Source: Saccharopolyspora erythraea
GTDB lineage: Bacteria > Actinomycetota > Actinomycetes > Mycobacteriales > Pseudonocardiaceae
Reading direction: 5' to 3'
Length of the DNA stretch: 64,000 nt
Assembly (NCBI RefSeq): GCF_018141105.1
Contig: NZ_CP054839.1
Coordinates: forward strand, 4,030,001 to 4,094,000
Shown: piece by piece, positions 26,709 to 34,286 of the stretch
Numbering within the stretch: position 1 is the stretch's first letter
How the letters are laid out: each line of letters opens with the position of its first letter
The notes under the pieces: model-generated
Databases searched by the model: none
What the model saw: only the letters and a program-made list of their open reading frames with translations
What the model was told of the DNA's origin: nothing
Program-made: the position numbers and the translations under genes

Positions 26709-26872
26709 GCCGTCTCCATGTCCTGGGTCTGTCGGGATTCATCCAGGCGCCGCGCACGGTCGCCGTGCGGCGGACGCCGGTGGTCGTTCGAGGGGCCGCA
26801 CACGGATCAGCGCAGCTCTCACGCCCGCCGACGTTAACGGACGCCACCGTCCGGTTGGCTAAAGTGAGAGTG

Positions 26873-27509
26873 GTGACCGACGGTTTGCCTCGCATCCTGC
26901 GCTCCGACGCACACGACAACCGTGAGCGCATCCTCGACGCGGCCCGCGCGCTGTTCGCCGCCGAGGGTCTGAACGTGCCGATGCGGGAGATCGCAAGGCG
27001 CGCCGGAGTCGGCCCCGCCACCGTGTACCGGCGTTTCCCGACCAAGCGGATGCTGGTTGCCGAAGTCTTCGCGGGCCAGGTGCGCGTATGTCGCGCCCTC
27101 GTCGACGAAGGGACTGCCGATCCGGATCCGTGGCGTGGCTTCCGCCTCGTGATCGAGAAGACCTGCGAGATGCACGCACGCGACCGGGGCTTCACCGAAG
27201 CCTTCATGTCCGCCTGTCCGGACGCGGAGGATCTCGCCTCGGACCGCGAGCACGCGCTGAAGGCGGTTGCCGAAGTGGCCCGTCGCGCGAAGGCAACCGG
27301 CAACCTGCGCCCTGACTTCGTCCTCGACGACCTGGTCCTCATGCTCATGGCCAACCGGGGCATCCGCGCGGGATCGACAGCCGCCCGGGGTCGCGGCTTC
27401 CCGGCGCTTCGCCGCGTTCGTGATCCAGGCGTTCCAGGCATCCGGGAAGCACTCACCGCTACCACCAGTGGCACGGCTGGCGCCCGCAGCACCGCACGAG
27501 AACGTTTGA
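26873..27509 (+). CDS. TetR-family regulator, frameshifted (one extra G at 27387-27390)
   Basis: The N-terminal helix-turn-helix is clear (ILDAARALFAAEG, MREIARRAGVGPATVYRRF). Starts are possible at several GTG codons (26864, 26870, 26873). The + strand frame runs on to 27631 as low-complexity residues that do not look like a protein, while the next frame carries a typical TetR C-terminus (ASRRFAAFVIQAFQ) ending at 27509. Removing one G from the GGGG run at 27387-27390 joins the two into a 211-residue protein of normal family length, ending 6 bp before the convergent dehydratase gene. Either the base is a sequencing error or the gene is a recent pseudogene. The likely target is the divergent MDR gene. 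Confidence 0.8.
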
Positions 27510-27515
27510 TATCGC

Positions 27516-27998
27516 CTACGTCGACCCGGCCCCGGCTGCCTCCGAATCCGCCGCCCCGGCCGGGATCAGCGCGACCGACGACGTCGCCGTGCACACCGGT
27601 TCGCCTTCCACTGTGGATATATCTGTGGTGACGGTCAGCGCCGGTACGCCGGCGAGTATCCGAAGGCCGGTGATCGTGGGGGTGATCCGGAGGTGGTCGC
27701 CCGCGCGGATCGGGCGCCGGATGTCGAAGCTCTGCCCCCGGTGCACCATCGCCAGGCCGCCCGGGTTGAGGTCGGGGTCGGCCATGAGCCGTTCCAGCGC
27801 CGCCCCGCACAGCACGATCGGGTAGGTGGGTGGTGCCACGACCGCCGGGTGCCCGGCCGCCCGCGCCGCCTCGGCGTCGCGGTAGGCGGGGTGGGGATCG
27901 CCGATCGCGTCGGCGAAGCGGGCGATCTCGCCCGCCCCGACCGGATGCGGTGCCACGCCCGGGTACGAGCGCCCGATGACCGCGGGGTCGATCTCCAC
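27516..27998 (-). CDS. HadA/MaoC-like hotdog dehydratase subunit
   Basis: This is a 160-residue single-hotdog protein of the FAS1-type dehydratase N-terminal family (HadA-like). It has the usual opening (IGRSYPGVAPHPVGAGEIARFA, DPHPAYRD) and a VHRGQSFDIRRPIRAGDHL stretch. The GTG start lies 1 bp after the MMPL stop, so it is the last gene of the operon that begins at 36710. HadA-type subunits usually work with a HadB partner, and none is encoded here. Inference: it helps make the trans-2-enoyl-ACP that the PigD-like enzyme would need as Michael acceptor. A role as an accessory hydratase cannot be excluded. Confidence 0.82.
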   Translation of the reverse strand: MEIDPAVIGRSYPGVAPHPVGAGEIARFADAIGDPHPAYRDAEAARAAGHPAVVAPPTYPIVLCGAALERLMADPDLNPGGLAMVHRGQSFDIRRPIRAGDHLRITPTITGLRILAGVPALTVTTDISTVEGEPVCTATSSVALIPAGAADSEAAGAGST

Positions 27999-27999
27999 C

Positions 28000-30207
28000 T
28001 CAGTCCCCCGACTCCGAGATCCCGATCTTGCGGTGCACCCGGCGCAGCAACGGCGGTGCCCACCAGTTGGCCCGGCCCATCAGCCGCATGAACGCGGGCA
28101 CGATGACCGCCCGCACCAGCGCGGCGTCGACGACCACCGCCAGTGTGAGGCCGACGCCCAGCAGCTTGAGGATGGAGAGCTGCGAGGTGGCCAGCACCAG
28201 CAGCACCGCCGCGACGATGCCCGCCGCCGCGGTCACCAGCCGGCCGGTGCGTTCCAGCCCGATGGCCACCGCCTCCTCGTTGTGGCCGCCGATCAGGTAC
28301 TGCTCGCGGATCCGGGACAGCAGGAAGACCTCGTAGTCCATCGAGAGCCCGAACGCGATGCAGAACATCAGCACCGGGATGGTGACCTCGATGTGCCCGG
28401 TCACGGTGAAGTCGCCGACCAGCCACCGCAGGTTGCCGTACTGGAAGACGTAGACCGCGGCGCCGAAGCTGGCCGTCAGGCTGAGCAGGTTCATCAGGAT
28501 GGCCTTGAACGGGATCAGCACGCTGCCGGTGAACAGGAACAGCAGCACCAGGGTGCTCAGGCCCAGCAGTGCCAGCGCGGCCGGGAGCCGTTCCAGCAGA
28601 CTCGCCTTGGTGTCGACCAGCACCGCCGTGTCGCCGGCGACGGCCAGCTCGCCGGGCGCCGGGGCCGCCCGCACGGAGCGCACCAGTTCCTCGGCCGCGG
28701 TGTCGTAGGGCTCGTGGTCGACGGCCATCGTGATCCAGGATGTCGCGTCGCTGGTGCGCGCCGGCTGGCCCGGAGCGACCGGCGCGCCTTCGACGTAGAC
28801 CGCGCCGGGAGCCTGGACACCGGTGACGCCCGCGCGCCGGGAGAGCTCCTGTGCGTAGCGCTCCGCTTCCTGCGGTCCCGCGCCAGTGAGCAGCACCTCG
28901 ACGGTGGTCTGCTTGGCCTGCGGGAACCGCTCGTCGACGATCGCCGCGGCCCGGTGGGAGCCGGCGTCGGGCGGCAGCACGCGTTCGTCGGTGAGCCCGA
29001 AGCGGACGTCGGCGAAGGGGATCGCGAACACCAGCAGCAGTGCTATCACCGGCAGCGACGTGAGCAGCGGGCGCCGCATGACCGACGTGGCGATCCGGTG
29101 CCACATCGGCCCCTCGGTGCGAGGTGGCCCGATGAACCGGCTGAGCACGTCCCAGCGCGCGAGGTGCCGGCCGGTCAGCCGCAGCAGCGCGGGCAGCACG
29201 ACGATGCTCGCGATTCCCGCGATCAGCACCACCGGCAGTGCCGCGTAGGCCAGCGACCGCAGGAAGTACAGCGGGAAGACCAGGAGTGCGGCCAGCGACA
29301 CCGCGACGGTCACCGCGGAGAACAGCACGGTGCGGCCGGCCTTGGCGGTGCTGGTGGCGATGGCCTCGTCCATCGTGCGCCCCGCTGCGAGTTCTTCGCG
29401 GTAGCGGGTGACGATGAACAGGCTGTAGTCCACCGCGAGGCCGAAGCCCAGCGCGGTGGTGATGTTCATGGCGAACATCGACACGTCGGTGACCTCGGTC
29501 AGCAGCGTCAGCACCGCCAGCGTCAGGGTCACCGAGACGGCGCCGATCGCCAGCGGCAGCAGCGCCGCCAGCGGGGTGCGGAACACCAGCAGCAGCAACA
29601 GGCCGACCAGCGGGGCGCCGAGCAGCTCCGCCCACACCAGGTCGACCTGGCTCTGCTCGTTGACCTCGGCGTTGACCTGCGCCTCACCGGTGGCCGACAG
29701 GCGCAGTCCCGGGAAGTCGCGCTGCAGCTCGGGCACCAGGTCGCGCGACGCGCGCTGCGCGTGGTCCTCCTCGCCGCTCAGGCGCACCGCGAACATCGCG
29801 GCGCGGCCGTCCGGGGCGACCAGCGCCGGGTCGCCGGTCTCCCAGAACGAGTGCACCCAGTCGGCCTTGCCGGAGTCCCGGACCGCCTGCTGCAACCGCC
29901 GCGCCGCGTCGACGGTCTCGGGAGCGTCCAGCGTCGCCGCCGGCTCGGCCACCAGCACCAGGTTCGGGGTGCCGCCCTGGAACCGCTCGCTCAGCGTCCG
30001 TTGCGCCACCGCCGACTCGGAGTCCGACGGCGTGTAGCCGCCGCCCGCGAGCTGGTCGTTGACGCCGGCGCTGAGCGCCAGCGCCGCCCCGCACACGAGT
30101 GCGGCCAGCACGAGGACCGCGCGGAAGCGGCGTGCCGCTCCCGCGCCCACCCGGGCCAGCAATGGCGGCTTCTGCTGTTGTTGCGATCGCACGGGCGTTG
30201 CGGTCAT
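28000..30207 (-). CDS. MMPL-family RND transporter
   Basis: This 735-residue membrane protein has the MMPL layout: one N-terminal transmembrane helix, a large extracytoplasmic domain, a cluster of helices with GFGLAVDYSLFIVTRYREE, a second extracytoplasmic domain and a second cluster with FGLSMDYEVFLLSRIREQY. The two DY motifs match the proton-relay positions of the family. The ATG lies 30 bp after the ketosynthase stop. In actinomycetes MMPL proteins export lipids and lipid-like metabolites, so it probably exports the alkyl product of this operon or gives self-protection. Confidence 0.93.
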   Translation of the reverse strand: MTATPVRSQQQQKPPLLARVGAGAARRFRAVLVLAALVCGAALALSAGVNDQLAGGGYTPSDSESAVAQRTLSERFQGGTPNLVLVAEPAATLDAPETVDAARRLQQAVRDSGKADWVHSFWETGDPALVAPDGRAAMFAVRLSGEEDHAQRASRDLVPELQRDFPGLRLSATGEAQVNAEVNEQSQVDLVWAELLGAPLVGLLLLLVFRTPLAALLPLAIGAVSVTLTLAVLTLLTEVTDVSMFAMNITTALGFGLAVDYSLFIVTRYREELAAGRTMDEAIATSTAKAGRTVLFSAVTVAVSLAALLVFPLYFLRSLAYAALPVVLIAGIASIVVLPALLRLTGRHLARWDVLSRFIGPPRTEGPMWHRIATSVMRRPLLTSLPVIALLLVFAIPFADVRFGLTDERVLPPDAGSHRAAAIVDERFPQAKQTTVEVLLTGAGPQEAERYAQELSRRAGVTGVQAPGAVYVEGAPVAPGQPARTSDATSWITMAVDHEPYDTAAEELVRSVRAAPAPGELAVAGDTAVLVDTKASLLERLPAALALLGLSTLVLLFLFTGSVLIPFKAILMNLLSLTASFGAAVYVFQYGNLRWLVGDFTVTGHIEVTIPVLMFCIAFGLSMDYEVFLLSRIREQYLIGGHNEEAVAIGLERTGRLVTAAAGIVAAVLLVLATSQLSILKLLGVGLTLAVVVDAALVRAVIVPAFMRLMGRANWWAPPLLRRVHRKIGISESGD

Positions 30208-30237
30208 GGCCGGTCCTCGAGGTGTGTCGTCGGAGCG

Positions 30238-31479
30238 CTACAGGGGTGGGGCGAAGGCGAGCACGACGTTGTGCCCTCCGAAGGCGAACGAGTTCGACAG
30301 CGCCAGGCCGATGCGCGCCTCGCGCGGTCCGCCGTGGACCACGTCGATGCCGAGCTCGGGATCGGGGACCCGGAGGTTGGCCGTGGGCGGGATGACCCCG
30401 CTGGCCACCGCCTGCACGGTGGCCACGGCCTCGACCGCCCCCGCCGCGCCGAGCGAGTGCCCGGTGAGCGACTTGGTGGCGGTGACCGGGATCCGCTCCA
30501 CGCAGGTGCCGAACACCGCACGCATGGCGAGGGCTTCGGCGTGGTCGTTGAGCGCGGTGCCGGTGCCGTGGGCGTTGACGAAGTCGACGTCGGACGGCCG
30601 GGCACCGGCGTCGCGCAGCGCCGCGACGATGGCCGCCCGCGCACCGGCGGCCTCGGGGTGCGGCATCGTCACGTGGTAGGCGTCGGCGGAGCGCCCGTAG
30701 CCGGCCAGCCGCGCCCGCACCTGCGCCCCGCGCGCGGTGGCGTGCTCGGCGGACTCCAGGACCAGCACCGCCGCGCCCTCGCCCATGACGAAGCCCGTCC
30801 GGTCGGCGCTGAACGGACGGCACGCGCTCTCGGGCGCGTCGTTGTCCTCCGACAGCGCGCCGAGGCGCGCGAAGCCGGCCAGGACGCTGCGCGACAGCGG
30901 CGCCTCGGCACCGCCTGCCAGCACCACGTCGGCCTCGCCGAGCCGGATCATCTGCGCCGCAGTCACCAGCGCGTCGGCGCCCGAGGCACAGGCAGTGGTG
31001 ACCGTCGTGCAGGGGCCGGTGGTGCCGTAGCGGATCGCGATGGACGCCGACGGGTCGTTGATCATCGACATCGGCACGGTCTTGGTGCGCATCGCCCGCA
31101 CTCCGGACTCGTGCAGTGCCAGGCAGTTGCGCTCCCAGGTCCCCACACCGCCCATGCCGGAGCCGATGACCACGCCGATGCGCGAGGTGTCGGACGCGGC
31201 GAGGTCGAGCTTGGCCTCCTCGACGCCCAGCCGGGCGGCGACGATCGCCAGCTGCGTGCACCGGTCGGTGCGCAGCTGGTCGCGCCGGGTGAACTGGAAC
31301 TGCTCGGGCAGGTCCACCTCGGCCGCGATGCGCACCGGGTCGTCGCCGGGGTCGTAGGCGGTGACGCGCCGGACGGCGCTGCGGCCGAGCTGCTGGTTGG
31401 CGTGGAACTGCTCGCTGCCGACGCCCAGCGGGCTGACCACGCCCATGCCGGTCACGACGACCTCGTGCAGGCCGGTCAC
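30238..31479 (-). CDS. FabF-type beta-ketoacyl-ACP synthase
   Basis: This 413-residue KAS II-type condensing enzyme has the nucleophile Cys164 in TTACASG, the His of [11 protein letters not shown] and the His of KSLTGHSLGAAG, so the Cys-His-His triad is complete. There is no second chain-length-factor-like gene. The GTG start overlaps the ACP stop as GTGA. Pairing with a dedicated ACP suggests a short, pathway-specific elongation, with the keto reduction borrowed from primary metabolism. Inference: it builds or extends the acyl chain later used by the PigD-like and PigE-like enzymes. Confidence 0.93.
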   Translation of the reverse strand: MTGLHEVVVTGMGVVSPLGVGSEQFHANQQLGRSAVRRVTAYDPGDDPVRIAAEVDLPEQFQFTRRDQLRTDRCTQLAIVAARLGVEEAKLDLAASDTSRIGVVIGSGMGGVGTWERNCLALHESGVRAMRTKTVPMSMINDPSASIAIRYGTTGPCTTVTTACASGADALVTAAQMIRLGEADVVLAGGAEAPLSRSVLAGFARLGALSEDNDAPESACRPFSADRTGFVMGEGAAVLVLESAEHATARGAQVRARLAGYGRSADAYHVTMPHPEAAGARAAIVAALRDAGARPSDVDFVNAHGTGTALNDHAEALAMRAVFGTCVERIPVTATKSLTGHSLGAAGAVEAVATVQAVASGVIPPTANLRVPDPELGIDVVHGGPREARIGLALSNSFAFGGHNVVLAFAPPL

Positions 31480-31763
31480 GACGCCGATTCCGGCTTCTCG
31501 GCAGCCGAGGCGGTGGTCAGCTGAGCCACGAGGTCGAGGGTCAGGGTGATGACGTGCCCGACGGTCTCGATGCCCTCCAGCTGGTTCTGCTCCACGCGCA
31601 TGCCGACCTCGTCCTCGAGCGCGCTGACCAGCTCGACCAGGTCCAGCGAGTCCATGCCGAGGTCCTCGCGCAGGTCGGCCTCCTCGGTGATCTGCTCGGC
31701 GGGGATGCCCAGCTGCTCGGAGAGCACCTGCTCGATGCGCCCGAAGATCTCCTTGCGGTCCAT
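31476..31763 (-). CDS. Acyl carrier protein
   Basis: This 95-residue discrete ACP has DLGMDSLDLVEL, with Ser39 as the phosphopantetheine site. Its ATG lies 2 bp after the stop of the reductase/aminotransferase gene and its stop overlaps the next start. The position between the reductase fusion and the ketosynthase suggests that both act on chains bound to this carrier, which fits the relation of the reductase domain to acyl-ACP reductases. The C-terminus has a short Ala/Ser-rich tail. Confidence 0.95.
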   Translation of the reverse strand: MDRKEIFGRIEQVLSEQLGIPAEQITEEADLREDLGMDSLDLVELVSALEDEVGMRVEQNQLEGIETVGHVITLTLDLVAQLTTASAAEKPESAS

Positions 31764-31765
31764 GA

Positions 31766-34240
31766 TCACTCCCAGTTGTTGTGGATGCCCGTGACGGTTT
31801 CGCAGACCGCGCGGGCGGATTCGGCGAACCGGTCGAGCTCGGCCTCGGTGACCACCAGCGGTGGCTGGAGGCGCACGACCTGGTTGCGGTTGGCGGTGAC
31901 GAAGGTGAGGATCCGGTGGTCGCGGCCCATCGCTGCCACGAAGCGCAGGCACAGCAGGTCGCCGAGCGCGGTCTCCACGCTGGAGCCGGCCTGCCGCAGC
32001 ACCTCCCGCACCGGGTCGGGCAGGAGCCGGGCGATCGCCCGGAAGTCACCCGGCAGCCGCGAGGCCATGTCCTCGACCGCGGTGCGCACGGCCCCGTCGT
32101 AGCGGGCGTCGAAGGCGATCGCGTTCATCAGGCCGATCCCGCGCACCTCGCCCACGAACTCGAACGGCGCGCACGCCTCGGTCAGCGCCTCCCGCAGACG
32201 CCGCCCCATCACCTCGGCGCGCGCCGCGAGCTTCTCCGACTCGATCAGATCGAGGGTGGCCAGCGCGGCCACCGAGGCGAGGTTGCCGCCACCGAAGGTG
32301 GAGGTGTGCAGCAGCGATCCCGACGACGACCCGTAGGCGGCGTCCCACACCTCGGAGGTGGACAGCGTCGCGGCGATCGGGACCAGCCCGCCCGACAGCG
32401 ACTTCGCCACGCACAGCACGTCCGGTTCGACGCCCTCGTGCTCGCAGGCGAACATCGCACCGGTGCGCCCGAGTCCGGTCTGGATCTCGTCCACGATGAA
32501 CACCGCGCCCGCTTCGCGGCAGATCCGCTGCGCCGCGGTGAGGTAGCCCGGCGGCGGGAGGACCACGCCGCCTTCGCCCTGCACGGGTTCGACGATGAAC
32601 GCCGCCGCACCCGCGATCGCTTCGCGCAGGGCGTCCTCGTCGCCGAAGGGCACTCCCACGCAGTCGGGCAACACGGGCCGGAACGGGTCGCGGTAGTGGT
32701 CCCGGCCCGTCACCGACAGCGCCCCGAAGGTCTTGCCGTGGTAGCTGTTCTCGGCGTGCACGAAGCGGGTGCGGCCGGTGGCGGCTCTGGCCAGCTTCAG
32801 CGCCGCCTCGACCGCCTCCGCGCCGGAGTTGCTGAAGAACACCCGCCGCATGCCGCCCGGCGCGATCTCGCACAGCCGCTCCGCCAGCTCGGCGGTCCGG
32901 TGGGGGATCGAGGCGTACTGGACGAACGTGGGCTCTCCGGACGCCACGAACTCCGTGACCGCGGCGGTGACGGCGGGGTGGTTGTGCCCGACGTTCAGGC
33001 TGCCGTAGCCGCCGATGAAGTCCAGGTACTCCACGCCGTCTGCGGTGGTCAGCGTGCTGCCGCTGCCGCGGGTGAACACGCGGTCCATGCCGTGCACGGC
33101 GTAGAAGCCGGCCAGCGGCGGGTTGACGTTGTCGCGGAAGCGGCGCCTGGTCGCCTCGGCCGGGTCCGGCCGCGCGGCGGACCAGCCGGGCAGCTCGTCG
33201 AGGCGGTCGAGCCCGACCAGACGGCCCCAGCTCGACGGCGCGCTGGGCAGGAAACCGTGCCGCCGGGCCAGTTCGCCGATCTCGCGCACGCGCCCGGGGT
33301 CGAGCTCCCGGCCGATGCTGAACGACTCGGCGCGCTCCTCAAGGGCGAGCACGACGGTCTCGGCCAGGCACCCGTTGATCTGCTCGCTGGTGGCCGCCTC
33401 CATCCCGTCGAGCACCACCGCGTCGGAGGCCGAGACCAGGCCGCCGTCCAGGACGAGCACGTCGCGGCGCTCGCGAACGGGACGCCGCACGTCGCGAGGC
33501 AGCGCGACGTCGACCACCACCGAGCCGGGTCGCAGGTCGTCGCAGTCGATGAGGCCGCCTGCCGAGGAGGCCGCCACGATCAGACGCGTGCGCCGCAGGC
33601 ACTCGGCGACGTCGTCGCCGATGGTGACCCGCTCGTGCGCGTCGGCGGGCAGCTCGTCCAGGAGCTGTTCGGGCCGTATCCGACCTTTGCGGTGCACCAA
33701 GTGCAGCCGGCAGCCGTCGTCGAGCAGCAGCCTGGCCATGGCCAGGCCGATCGCGCCGGGGAAGCCGACGATGCCTATCTCGACGTCGGACGGACGCCGG
33801 CCCAGCCGAGCGACGACGGTGCGCAGCAACTCGTGCGCCGAGTAGGTGGTCAGCGAGTTCCCGCTGGTCAGCGGCACGTCGACGCGTCGTTGCGTGGTGA
33901 GCCCGCGGTTGCCGACGATCGAGGTCGCCCCGCCGAGCCCCACCAGCTGAGCGCCCGACCGGCGCAGGTCCTCGACCTGGGCGACGACGTGGTCGACGGC
34001 GTCGGTCGCGCGGCGCAACAGGTCCTCGGCGGTGTGGGGCAGGTACCGCAGGTCGCCTTCGCAACGGTCGCCGGTGGCCGAGACCACGGTGCCGAACATC
34101 GGCATGGGCACGGTGTGCCGGGCGGTGCCGGACGCCGCGCGGCCGGTTCGTTCGCCGGCCATGCTCGACAGCAGCGCCGCGGCGCGCACGTAGTTGAGCT
34201 GCCCGGTGTTCACCGGGTGGGCGAGGAAACCGAACTTCAC
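31766..34240 (-). CDS. PigE-like fusion: acyl-thioester reductase and class III aminotransferase
   Basis: The protein has 824 residues. The N-terminal third resembles PigE of prodigiosin synthesis and cyanobacterial acyl-ACP reductase: FGFLAHPVN start, LVGLGGATSIVG, TSGNSLTTY, a nucleotide fold near 155-175 (VGFPGAIGLAMARLL), and NGCLAE with Cys291 at the position of the acyl-ACP reductase catalytic Cys. The C-terminal part is a class III PLP aminotransferase: FFSNSGAEAVEAALKLAR, VDEIQTGLGRTG and VAKSLSGG with Lys613. I chose GTG 34240 because GGAGAAG lies 6 bases upstream and PigE begins at the same place. Expected reaction: acyl-ACP (or CoA) to aldehyde, then to amine; with a 3-acetyl substituent the amine should close to a 1-pyrroline. 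Related TamH-type enzymes make plain fatty amines. Confidence 0.93.
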   Translation of the reverse strand: MKFGFLAHPVNTGQLNYVRAAALLSSMAGERTGRAASGTARHTVPMPMFGTVVSATGDRCEGDLRYLPHTAEDLLRRATDAVDHVVAQVEDLRRSGAQLVGLGGATSIVGNRGLTTQRRVDVPLTSGNSLTTYSAHELLRTVVARLGRRPSDVEIGIVGFPGAIGLAMARLLLDDGCRLHLVHRKGRIRPEQLLDELPADAHERVTIGDDVAECLRRTRLIVAASSAGGLIDCDDLRPGSVVVDVALPRDVRRPVRERRDVLVLDGGLVSASDAVVLDGMEAATSEQINGCLAETVVLALEERAESFSIGRELDPGRVREIGELARRHGFLPSAPSSWGRLVGLDRLDELPGWSAARPDPAEATRRRFRDNVNPPLAGFYAVHGMDRVFTRGSGSTLTTADGVEYLDFIGGYGSLNVGHNHPAVTAAVTEFVASGEPTFVQYASIPHRTAELAERLCEIAPGGMRRVFFSNSGAEAVEAALKLARAATGRTRFVHAENSYHGKTFGALSVTGRDHYRDPFRPVLPDCVGVPFGDEDALREAIAGAAAFIVEPVQGEGGVVLPPPGYLTAAQRICREAGAVFIVDEIQTGLGRTGAMFACEHEGVEPDVLCVAKSLSGGLVPIAATLSTSEVWDAAYGSSSGSLLHTSTFGGGNLASVAALATLDLIESEKLAARAEVMGRRLREALTEACAPFEFVGEVRGIGLMNAIAFDARYDGAVRTAVEDMASRLPGDFRAIARLLPDPVREVLRQAGSSVETALGDLLCLRFVAAMGRDHRILTFVTANRNQVVRLQPPLVVTEAELDRFAESARAVCETVTGIHNNWE

Positions 34241-34286
34241 GAGCTTCTCCAATCCGCGCGAAGTCGCGGTCGGCAGCAGCGCGGCA

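Noticed and set aside
26765-27631. TetR gene read as one 288-codon frame
   Set aside because: The ends of this frame are low-complexity and overlap the dehydratase gene; the two-frame model with one extra G gives a normal TetR protein.
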